Positions 7,972-15,402 of a stretch of DNA of 64,000 bases are shown here, piece by piece (the stretch's first letter is position 1; each line of letters begins with the position of its first letter). Location: contig NZ_BDCD01000037.1 in the NCBI RefSeq assembly GCF_001613325.1, forward strand, positions 36,705 to 100,704. Direction: 5' to 3'. The notes beneath the pieces were generated by a model. It was not told the origin of the DNA, did not search any database, and saw only the letters and a list, made by a program, of their open reading frames with translations. A program made the translations under genes and the position numbers. Origin of the DNA: Nocardia yamanashiensis NBRC 100130 (GTDB lineage Bacteria > Actinomycetota > Actinomycetes > Mycobacteriales > Mycobacteriaceae).

Positions 7972-9089
7972 TGCGCATTCGCGGCGCGGTGCTGGAGGAG
8001 ATCGGACGCGGGCGGCCCTACGCCGGCACCGTGCCGATCACGGTCTGCGACCTCGAACTCGGCGATCCCGGACCCACCGAGGTCCTGGTCGCCATCGAGG
8101 CCGCCGGCGTCTGCCACTCCGACCTCAGCGTGGTGGACGGCAATCGCCCCCGTCCACTGCCCATGCTGCTGGGGCACGAGGCGGCGGGCACCGTCCTGAA
8201 GGTAGGGGAGCGGGTGGCGGATCTCGTTGCGGGACAACGAGTCGTCATGTCCTTCCTGCCGCGCTGCGAAAACTGCGACGCCTGCGACCGGGGCGGCCAA
8301 CTGCCCTGTTCCGCGGGCACCCGCAGCAATACCGCGGGCGAGCTGCTGCACCACGCCGGGCACCTGTCTCGCGGCGGCGACCGCGTCCGCCATCACCTCG
8401 GCGTCTCCGGTTTCGCCACGCACGCCGTGGTGGACCGGGCCTCCGTGGTGGCCGTCGGCGACGACGTCCCGGCGGAGGTGGCCGCCCTCTTCGGCTGCGC
8501 GGTCCTCACCGGGGGCGGCGCGGTGCTCAATGTGGCCGACCCGAGCGCCGCGGACAGCCTGATGGTGGTGGGCCTCGGCGGCGTCGGCATGGCCGCGCTG
8601 CTCACCGCCAAAGCCGTCGGCGTGCAACGGGTCATCGCCGTCGACCGGATGCCGGAGAAGCTGGCCATGGCGAAGGAACTCGGAGCCGCCGAGACCTACA
8701 CGCCCGAACAGGTCCGCGCCGAAGGCATCCGCGCACGCTACGTGGTGGAATGCGCGGGCCACCCCGCCGCATTCGAAACCGCCTACGCCGCAACGGCTCC
8801 CGGCGGCATGACGATCACCGTCGGCCTACCCGCCCCGAACGCCACCGTGACCCTGCCGCCACTGACCCTGACCGCCGAAGCCCGCACCATTGTCGGCAGC
8901 TACCTGGGTTCGGCGGTCCCGGCCCGCGACATCCCGCGCTACGAGCAGCTGTGGCGGGAAGGACGACTGCCGGTCGAGCGCCTGATCTCCGCGCGCATCG
9001 AACTGGAACAGATCAACGAGGCAATGGACCTGCTCGCCGACGGCAAAGCCGTCCGTCAAATCATCGTCTTCGGCCAGAACACCCCCTGA
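7971..9089 (+). CDS. Zinc-dependent alcohol dehydrogenase (MDR family)
   Basis: 372 residues. Catalytic zinc ligands are visible in GVCHSD (Cys) and GHEAAG (His), the structural zinc site in the four-cysteine loop C-E-N-C-D-A-C with a fourth Cys eight residues on, and the NAD(P) Rossmann motif in GLGGVGMAAL. It reversibly oxidises an alcohol to an aldehyde or ketone in the cytosol. Its place as third gene after two acyl-CoA dehydrogenase subunits suggests handling of a hydroxylated or alcohol side-chain intermediate of the same pathway; this is inference. About 260 bases of non-coding sequence follow. Confidence 0.9.
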   Translation: MRIRGAVLEEIGRGRPYAGTVPITVCDLELGDPGPTEVLVAIEAAGVCHSDLSVVDGNRPRPLPMLLGHEAAGTVLKVGERVADLVAGQRVVMSFLPRCENCDACDRGGQLPCSAGTRSNTAGELLHHAGHLSRGGDRVRHHLGVSGFATHAVVDRASVVAVGDDVPAEVAALFGCAVLTGGGAVLNVADPSAADSLMVVGLGGVGMAALLTAKAVGVQRVIAVDRMPEKLAMAKELGAAETYTPEQVRAEGIRARYVVECAGHPAAFETAYAATAPGGMTITVGLPAPNATVTLPPLTLTAEARTIVGSYLGSAVPARDIPRYEQLWREGRLPVERLISARIELEQINEAMDLLADGKAVRQIIVFGQNTP

Positions 9090-9340
9090 CGCGCCCACTT
9101 CATGATCAACGGCGCATGAATGATGCGACACGCCGACAACCCCCTCACTCATGTGCCACTCGTCGCCGCTCGAGAACGCGACAACGGCCGGAACGACGCC
9201 GGAAAGCGAGATAGCGGCTCCCGGCCGGGGGACCACAGCCGGGGACGGCAGGCGAAGCGACCCCACTATCTCGTTTCTCGCTGCGGCGAGACCTCCTGGC
9301 CCCCAAGGAAAATCAATAGCTGATCGAGTGTGACCATTCC

Positions 9341-9355
9341 TACACTCGGTCGATG
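9341..9355 (+). promoter_or_regulatory. -10 element of the VWA/ARPP-1 operon, leaderless start
   Basis: TACACT (9341-9346) is followed six bases later by the ATG at 9353 with no ribosome site, a leaderless arrangement. The 250 bases upstream (9090-9340) hold no convincing gene. Confidence 0.4.
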
Positions 9356-10705
9356 AACACCGCACGAATCCTCGATCACCTCCGCACCCACGACACGGCG
9401 CTGACCCTGTCCAGGGCCGGCGTCGTGAAGTGGGACGACGCGGAATTCCACGGAGCGGCCTACAGCGCCGACCCGGAGAGTTACGCACTGCTGGCACTGG
9501 TGCCGGGAGTGCGGGAGACGCAGCGCGCCCGCGTGCTGTTGCAGGTGCTGAAGACCTCCCGCGCGGGACTGGACGAGGCGACGCGGAAGAACGTCGACAA
9601 GGCCACGCGGGCGCTGCTTTTCGGCGTTCGCCCGGACCTGGTGATCACCGTGCTGCTGGCGCTGCGGCGGATGCGGGCCAACCACAAGCACGTCACCCGG
9701 GCCGTCCTGGCGTTCGTGCTCGACCATCCCGACGCCGAGCTGTTGATTCCGGCGCGGCGTCCTGCGCTGGTCGACTGCTTCGAGCACGCGCTCGGCAAGG
9801 CGACGGCGCGCGGGTGCGCGCGCATGATCGCCGAGGGGGACGTGGGTTCGGCCGCGTTGCGGCGAAAGCTGCTGCGGTTCACGGCGAATCCGGGCGTGGC
9901 CATCGCACGGGTGGCGCAGCTGTACGCGCCCGGCGTGCACGGTGTGCCCACGCTGACCGAGCCGGCGGTTCCGCTGGAGCCGGCCCCGGCGCGCGATCCC
10001 ATCGTCACCGTGAGCAATCGCGGACAGATCGCCGCCGCCCTGGTGCACGTCTACCGGGGCGGATCGGGGACCGAATTGGGCGCCGCGCTGGCCGGTTACG
10101 TCGCCGCGGCTACCCGCGACCTGCCGCGCAATCGCGATCACGTGGCCCTGGTACTGGACACCTCGGAGTCCATGCGGGGCTACGGCGAGCGCGAGTGGGC
10201 GCTGCTGTCCCAGGCCGAAGCGCTGCGGCTGGTGCTCGCCGAACTGTGCGAGCGGCTCACCGTCATCGAGGTCGGCCACGGCCAGACCGCGCCCACCGAT
10301 CTCGCGACCGGTCTGCTCGACGCCATGGAGCTGACGTCGCGCGCCGGAACCGACTCCACCGCAATGGTTTCCGGGCCGGACGTGGGCGGCGCGCCGGACG
10401 TGGTGGTGATCGTCACCGACGGCTACGAGAACCGGATGCCGGGCGATCTGGCGCGGGTGGCGTCGGCGCTGCGGCGGCTCGAGTTCACGACGCCGATCCT
10501 GCTGGCGCAGGCCATGTTCACCGGCGGTGACGATCTCACCCTGCGCAATCCCGCACCGGAGCTGCCGCGGCAGGGGTTCTGGCACCAGGACGATTTCGGC
10601 GGGCTGCTGCCGTGGGTTTTCGCGCACGGGCCGTCGGGAGCGGAATGGATCCGGGCCGCGGCGCTGCGCTTCCTCGACGCTCGCTTGGAAGGAGCGAACG
10701 CATGA
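9353..10705 (+). CDS. VWA (MIDAS) domain protein with helical N-terminus, TROVE/Ro-like layout
   Basis: 450 residues. Residues 1 to about 260 are alpha-helical, rich in Leu/Arg repeats (VLLALRRMRANHKHVTRAVL, LRRKLLRFTANPG). Residues about 261-440 form a von Willebrand A domain with the metal site D-T-S-E-S (ALVLDTSESM), a downstream Thr in GTDSTAMV and the Asp in IVTDGYEN. A helical repeat domain followed by VWA is the layout of Ro60/Rsr RNA-binding proteins (TROVE), but the N-terminal similarity is a judgement from pattern, not a profile match. The stop overlaps the start of the next gene (ATGA, 10702-10705), so the two products are made together. Confidence 0.65.
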   Translation: MNTARILDHLRTHDTALTLSRAGVVKWDDAEFHGAAYSADPESYALLALVPGVRETQRARVLLQVLKTSRAGLDEATRKNVDKATRALLFGVRPDLVITVLLALRRMRANHKHVTRAVLAFVLDHPDAELLIPARRPALVDCFEHALGKATARGCARMIAEGDVGSAALRRKLLRFTANPGVAIARVAQLYAPGVHGVPTLTEPAVPLEPAPARDPIVTVSNRGQIAAALVHVYRGGSGTELGAALAGYVAAATRDLPRNRDHVALVLDTSESMRGYGEREWALLSQAEALRLVLAELCERLTVIEVGHGQTAPTDLATGLLDAMELTSRAGTDSTAMVSGPDVGGAPDVVVIVTDGYENRMPGDLARVASALRRLEFTTPILLAQAMFTGGDDLTLRNPAPELPRQGFWHQDDFGGLLPWVFAHGPSGAEWIRAAALRFLDARLEGANA

Positions 10706-11668
10706 CCAGACTCGATACCCTCGTGCGCGCCCCGGTCGACCTGACCGGGTACCGGCTGGGTGACCCGCAGCGCGCGGGCGTGCTCACCATAGTCCCGATC
10801 CACGGACCGGAACGGCCCGGCATCGTGCCGCCGCGTTCCGGGCTGAAGCTGAAGCAGGTGGTGGGTTACGGCAGCGTCGAGCTGCGCAATCCCGCCCCCG
10901 CCGGCGTGGCCATCGTGCCGCTGCACATCGGCTATATCCAGGAGGGCGCGCAGAATCACGCGCTGTGCTCGGCCGCCCTGCTCGGCGCGGGCGAGACCCG
11001 CCGCTTCGACGACGCCTGCTGCGTGCAGGCGGCGCAGGGCGGTTACCTGGAGGGGCGCGATCAGTGGTTCTTCGTGCTGCCGCTGGAGCTGCGGGCACAG
11101 GCGCTGGCGCTGCGCGGGCAGCCCGGGTATTCCCAAGCTGTGGCAGGACATCACCGTGCTGAACGCCCGGTACCGCCTGCCCGCCCGCGGGCATCTGGAG
11201 CAGATCCTGACCCGCGAGCGCGCGGTGCTGACCCAGTTCCGCAATCGCCTGGAGTTGCTGCCCGGCCAGCTGGGGGCGCTGTTCTTCCTCGGCGAGCGCT
11301 TCGCGGGGCTGGAGATCGCGCCGGATCCGCGGTACTTCGCGGAGATGTGGATGCCGCTGGTGTGCTTCGCCTACGGCGTCTCCGCCTGGCACGAGCACCG
11401 GCCGCTGCCCGCGACGCAGGCCCTCGAGGCCGGCGATATCGCCGGGCTGCGTGCGGAACTGGCGAACTCGCGAGCGCGGCAGCGTGACGAGGTGCTGTCC
11501 TGGATGCCCCCGGCGAGCGGATTGAACAGCAAGGACGAGGAGAGCTACCTCGACCTGCACCTGTCCACCGTCTACGGTGAGGGCATCACCGGTCAGCTGG
11601 TGCGCGAGCACGAGCGCCTGGTCTACGCCTCGATCTTCCCGGTCGACTGGGTGCCCGGGCGGTGGTGA
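10702..11668 (+). pseudogene. ARPP-1-like (DUF6569-type) protein gene with a single-base frameshift
   Basis: Two ORFs encode one ancestral protein of about 321 residues. The first part (10702 to about 11128) reads MTRLDTLVRAPVDL, then a beta-rich domain with VELRNPAPAGVAIVPL, QEGAQNHALCSAALL and CCVQAAQGGYLEG, which matches the shape of ARPP-1 domains (GEELVGAKQNR...VSCVEQGRW). From 11129 the +1 frame continues with IPKLWQDITVLNARYRLP and runs to TGA 11668. Removing one base near 11128 joins the frames exactly as Q-P-G-I-P-K-L. This is either a real mutation or a sequence error. ARPP domains are known from computational surveys of RNA-repair and conflict systems, which fits the Ro-like neighbour. 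Confidence 0.6.
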
Positions 11669-11838
11669 ATTAAATAGATTGCGCGCCAACGCAATAAAGG
11701 ATTGAATAGCAGTACGGGAACTGAGCCGGGCACGACGGGATCCAACTTCATTCCACATGAAGCAAATGAATTCGCCTGCTAAGCGAAAGATCAATGCCCC
11801 GCCATCGCGCCGGCCGCCTGTCCCGTACCTTACTCCGA

Positions 11839-11872
11839 AAGCCCCGGTGGAGACCTGACTCCACCGGGGCTT
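11839..11872. terminator. Hairpin terminator between convergent genes
   Basis: AAGCCCCGGTGGAG (11839-11852) and CTCCACCGGGGCTT (11859-11872) form a perfect 14-bp stem with a 6-base loop. No long T-run follows on the plus strand, as is usual in actinobacteria. It separates the ARPP-1 gene from the minus-strand gene ending at 11882. Confidence 0.75.
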
Positions 11873-11881
11873 CGTAATGTC

Positions 11882-12241
11882 TCACGCCGTCAGCAATCCG
11901 GCTCGCTGACGCGAATCGTCCTCGGTCCGAGTGATTTCCGGAGCCGGTCGCGGGCGCGTTCGCACCGCCGCGCTGAAGAGTTGATATTCCGCCGACGGCA
12001 CGCACACCTCCCGATACGGATGGCGCTGCCCGACCCGCCGCTGCGGACCCGGAATGACCACGCCGGTGCGCGGCGCCTGCCCCTTGGCCTCCTGCGACCG
12101 GACCCAGCTCTGCATGGCGCGCGAGTCGATACTCGGCAGGTACTCGACGGCGTCCTCCCACTCCAGACCCTCCACCTGCATCGGGTCGGAGACCGCGGTG
12201 ACGACCACGGCGTATGCCGTCCCGACGGTGTTGTCCGCCAT
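11882..12241 (-). CDS. Hypothetical protein, 119 residues
   Basis: From ATG 12241 (MADNTVGTAYAVVVTAVSD) to the TGA at 11882, just past the hairpin. The first 60 residues look like a folded domain (GLEWEDAVEYLPSIDSRAMQSWV), while the last third is basic and Pro/Arg-rich (VRTRPRPAPEITRTEDDSR) and probably disordered. There is no signal peptide, membrane helix or recognised motif. Codon third positions are G/C-rich in this frame, which supports coding. It stands alone between a convergent operon and the divergent monooxygenase gene. Confidence 0.55.
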   Translation of the reverse strand: MADNTVGTAYAVVVTAVSDPMQVEGLEWEDAVEYLPSIDSRAMQSWVRSQEAKGQAPRTGVVIPGPQRRVGQRHPYREVCVPSAEYQLFSAAVRTRPRPAPEITRTEDDSRQRAGLLTA

Positions 12242-12383
12242 ACGGACCTACCCCCTGTCCATGCTCGAGGCCGTCTCCCCGGCCCGGAGATCTCCGGCGT
12301 TGCACGGGGAATGTTCAGGATACTTCGAAAGATCTTGCCTTACTGGGCGTTTCACTGTTGTACCAGGTCGGTTGCGACTAATT

Positions 12384-12412
12384 GTGACACCCGCAACAGT
12401 GTTGCGGGTCAC
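12384..12412. promoter_or_regulatory. Long inverted repeat upstream of the monooxygenase gene
   Basis: GTGAC-AC-CCGCAAC and GTTGCGG-GTCAC face each other around a 3-base centre, twelve paired bases with a 2-base bulge. It is 90 bases upstream of the GTG at 12502, in an otherwise gene-free stretch (12242-12501). It could be a dimeric-regulator operator or an RNA hairpin. Confidence 0.45.
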
Positions 12413-12501
12413 CTTGGGGCAAGTCGGAATACCTGCGCGTCCTAGGATGTTCAGGAGGTTGACATATCCACCAAAGGCGGATGGCTCTCGAGGAGGACCC
12501 C

Positions 12502-13617
12502 GTGCAGTTCGGAATTTTCAGCGTCGGCGACGTCACCATGGACCCGACCACCGGCCGGACCCCGAGCGAGGCCGAGCGCATTCAGGCCATGGTGACCATC
12601 GCCCAGAAGGCAGAGGAAGTCGGCCTGGACGTCTTCGCGACCGGCGAACACCACAATCCGCCGTTCGTGCCGTCCTCGCCGACCACCATGCTCGGCTATG
12701 TAGCGGCCAAGACCGACCGCATCATCCTGTCCACCGCCACCACGCTGATCACCACCAACGATCCGGTGAAGATCGCCGAGGACTTCGCCATGCTCCAGCA
12801 TCTGGCGGGCGGGCGCGTGGATCTGATGATGGGACGCGGCAACACCGGGCCGGTATATCCGTGGTTCGGCAAGGACATTCGCGACGGCATTCCGCTGGCC
12901 ATCGAGAACTACCATCTGCTGCACCGGCTGTGGCGCGAGGACGTGGTGGACTGGGAAGGCAAGTACCGGACCCCGTTGCAGGGCTTCACTTCCACCCCGC
13001 GCCCGCTCGACGGCGTCGCGCCGTTCGTGTGGCACGGCTCGATCCGCAGCCCCGAGATCGCCGAACAGGCCGCCTACTACGGTGACGGCTTCTTCGCCAA
13101 CAACATCTTCTGGCCCAAGCATCACTTCCAGCGGCTGATCCGGCTGTACCGGCAGCGCTACGAGCACTACGGGCACGGTAGCGCCGACCAGGCCATCGTG
13201 GGACTGGGCGGGCAGGTGTTCATGCGCAAGAACTCGCAGGACGCCATCAAGGAATTCCGGCCCTACTTCGACAACGCGCCCGTCTACGGGCACGGGCCGT
13301 CGCTCGAGGACTTCATGGAGCAGACGCCGCTGACCGTCGGCAGCCCGCAGGAGGTCATCGACAAGACGCTGAGCTTCCGCGAGTACTTCGGCGACTACCA
13401 GCGCCAGCTGTTCCTGATGGATCACGCCGGCCTGCCGCTGAAGACCGTGCTCGAACAGCTGGACCTGCTGGGCGAGGAAGTGGTTCCGGTGCTGCGCAAG
13501 GAATTCGACGCGCTGCGCCCGGCGCACGTGCCGGACGGGCCGACGCACGCGAGCCTGGTGGCCGCGCGTGCCGCCGCCGACGAGAACGACGAGAAGAAGG
13601 ACGAGGTAACCGCATGA
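12502..13617 (+). CDS. FMN-dependent luciferase-like monooxygenase (CE1758 family)
   Basis: 371 residues with a bacterial-luciferase TIM barrel: QFGIFSVGD strand 1, FATGEHHNPPF, VDLMMGRGNTGPVYPW, and PFVWHGSIRSPE late in the barrel. The GTG at 12502 is chosen because GAGGAGG lies at 12489-12495; an ATG at 12481 would swallow that site. The next gene is its partner FMN reductase, the two-gene arrangement named after Corynebacterium efficiens CE1758/CE1759, so reduced FMN is supplied locally to oxidise an unknown small molecule with O2. The C-terminal tail (DENDEKKDEV) is charged and disordered. Confidence 0.88.
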   Translation: MQFGIFSVGDVTMDPTTGRTPSEAERIQAMVTIAQKAEEVGLDVFATGEHHNPPFVPSSPTTMLGYVAAKTDRIILSTATTLITTNDPVKIAEDFAMLQHLAGGRVDLMMGRGNTGPVYPWFGKDIRDGIPLAIENYHLLHRLWREDVVDWEGKYRTPLQGFTSTPRPLDGVAPFVWHGSIRSPEIAEQAAYYGDGFFANNIFWPKHHFQRLIRLYRQRYEHYGHGSADQAIVGLGGQVFMRKNSQDAIKEFRPYFDNAPVYGHGPSLEDFMEQTPLTVGSPQEVIDKTLSFREYFGDYQRQLFLMDHAGLPLKTVLEQLDLLGEEVVPVLRKEFDALRPAHVPDGPTHASLVAARAAADENDEKKDEVTA

Positions 13618-14258
13618 CCCGCATCGCCGTGGTTTCGGCCGGGCTCTCCCAGCCCTCCTCGACCCGTTTGCTGGCCGATCGCCTGATCGCCGCCACTCGG
13701 GCCGCACTGCCCGACACCGAGCTGGAATTCGACGTGATCGAACTCCGCGATCACGCCCACGGCCTGGCCGACAACCTGGTCACCGGCTTCGCCTCCGGTG
13801 ACCTGCGGGCGGCCATCGACAAGGTGGTGGGCGCGGACGGGATCATCGCCGTCACGCCCATCTTCAACGCCTCGTTCAGCGGCCTGTTCAAGACCTTCTT
13901 CGATGTGCTGGAACCGGATTCGCTGATCGGCAAGCCGGTGCTGGCAGCCGCCACCGGCGGCACCGCCCGGCACTCGCTGGCTCTCGAGCACGCGGTCCGG
14001 CCGCTGTTCGCCTACCTGCGCGCCGTCGTGGTGCCGACCACGGTGTACGCGGCCTCGGAGGATTGGGGCACGGGCGGCGGCGTGGACAGCGGGCTGAGCG
14101 GCCGGATCCTGCGCGCGGCCGGGGAATTCGCCGATCAGGTGGCTATGCGGCCGAGCGCGGCCAAGCTCGATCCCTACGAGCAGCCGGTGCCGTTCGAGCA
14201 GCTCCTCGCCGGTGACCGCGGCGGCGCGAACCGCCGCACAGACGTCATAGCCACGTAA
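13614..14258 (+). CDS. NADPH-dependent FMN reductase, LLM partner (CE1759 family)
   Basis: 214 residues with a flavodoxin-like fold: IAVVSAGLSQPSSTRLLAD contains the FMN phosphate loop, TPIFNASFSGLFKTFFD the second flavin loop. The ATG overlaps the monooxygenase stop (ATGA, 13614-13617), which ensures balanced synthesis. It reduces FMN with NAD(P)H and hands it to the monooxygenase. The C-terminus (KLDPYEQPVPFEQLLAG) is characteristic of this partnered subfamily. No further gene is in the operon. Confidence 0.88.
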   Translation: MTRIAVVSAGLSQPSSTRLLADRLIAATRAALPDTELEFDVIELRDHAHGLADNLVTGFASGDLRAAIDKVVGADGIIAVTPIFNASFSGLFKTFFDVLEPDSLIGKPVLAAATGGTARHSLALEHAVRPLFAYLRAVVVPTTVYAASEDWGTGGGVDSGLSGRILRAAGEFADQVAMRPSAAKLDPYEQPVPFEQLLAGDRGGANRRTDVIAT

Positions 14259-14313
14259 TAGCTGGGTAGCATGACAAGGGCCGCAAGTCCCTCGAAAGAA
14301 GGCGGGTAGAGAG

Positions 14314-15285
14314 ATGACCGAGCACACCGCGGACCTACTGCCCGCCATCCCGCTCGACGCCTGGCGGCCTACCAAGGAAACCCTGCACCGCTACGCCCAG
14401 ATCATCGGCAAGGTGGCGCTGGCCAAGGGCATCCGGCGCAATCACTGGTGGCATATGACCTATCGGCTCACCGCCCGCGGCTGGACCACCGTCCCGCTCG
14501 GCAGCGCCACCGACGGACCCGTGTTCACCTGCGAGTTCGACTTCTTCGACCACGTGCTGCGGATCTCGACCACCACCGGCATCCAGGCCGAGGTCCCGCT
14601 CGCGGGGCAGTCCGTCGCCAGCTTCTACATCGAGACCATGAACGCGTTCGAGGAACTCGGCGTGCACGTCGTCATCGCCCATCCCACGCCGTTCGACCTG
14701 CCCGATCACGGCCGGCCCTTCGACGAGGACGAGGAACACCACCACTACGACCCGGCCGCCGCGCTGCGCGCCTTCCACGTGCACAGCCAGGTCGGGCGGA
14801 TTCTCGAACGGTTCAGTTCCACCTACTCCGGCAAGATCAGCCCGGTCCAATTGTTCTGGCACACCTTCGATCTCGCGGTGCAGCGCTTCTCCGACCGCAA
14901 GATCGACATGACCGACGCGGTGGATCCGGTCACCCGGGAGGCGTACTCGCGCGAGGTGATCAGCGCCGGATTCTGGTTCGGCGACGACAAGGTCCCCGAA
15001 CCCACCTTCTACTCCTACACCGCACCCGAACCCGCCGGACTGGCCTCGCTGCCGCTGTCCCCGGCCGCCGCGCACTGGGCCGAATCCGGGTCCGGGCACA
15101 ACGCCTACCTGGCCTACGACGCCGCGCGCACGGCCGCCGACCCCATCGAGACCGTGATGGGGTTCTTCCAATCCGCCTACTCCGACGGGGCCCAGCTGGC
15201 CGGGTGGAAAGCCGACGATCTGGCCTGTCACGGCGGCATCACCGATCCGGTACTGGAGACGTCACGATTGGGGTGGCCGGAATAA
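14314..15285 (+). CDS. DUF5996 family protein
   Basis: 323 residues from ATG 14314 behind an AAGAAGG site (14297-14303). Recognisable family features are WRPTKETLHRYAQIIGKV, NHWWHMTYRLTARG, a His-rich acidic stretch (EDEEHHHYDP) and VQLFWHTFDLAVQRFSDRK. Many conserved Trp and His residues suggest an enzyme or metal protein, but the family has no known function. It has no signal peptide or membrane segment. It stands 55 bases after the FMN reductase and may be a separate unit. Confidence 0.8.
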   Translation: MTEHTADLLPAIPLDAWRPTKETLHRYAQIIGKVALAKGIRRNHWWHMTYRLTARGWTTVPLGSATDGPVFTCEFDFFDHVLRISTTTGIQAEVPLAGQSVASFYIETMNAFEELGVHVVIAHPTPFDLPDHGRPFDEDEEHHHYDPAAALRAFHVHSQVGRILERFSSTYSGKISPVQLFWHTFDLAVQRFSDRKIDMTDAVDPVTREAYSREVISAGFWFGDDKVPEPTFYSYTAPEPAGLASLPLSPAAAHWAESGSGHNAYLAYDAARTAADPIETVMGFFQSAYSDGAQLAGWKADDLACHGGITDPVLETSRLGWPE

Positions 15286-15345
15286 CCGTATGCCCCGAAT
15301 CGTCTCTCCGGCATAGTGTGTCGAGAGGACCTGAGGGAGGTCACC

Positions 15346-15402
15346 ATGGGGAAACGACCGGTGAGCGGGCCGAACGCGGTGAAACGGGGGACACGTGGCT
15401 GA
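15346..15402 (+). CDS. 18-codon upstream ORF (leader peptide) before the DUF2156 gene
   Basis: ATG 15346 has one of the best ribosome sites in the region (GAGGGAGG, 15333-15340) and the frame ends with TGA at 15400-15402, overlapping the GTG start of the next gene at 15395. The 18-residue product is basic (MGKRPVSGPNAVKRG). The geometry is that of a translation-coupling leader: ribosomes ending here can restart at 15395. No stacked codons of a single amino acid are seen, so a role in coupling is more likely than attenuation. Confidence 0.45.
   Translation: MGKRPVSGPNAVKRGTRG

Noticed and set aside
9090..9340. Short ORFs of 60-67 codons before the VWA gene
   Set aside because: No ribosome sites, random-type codons and no recognisable motif.
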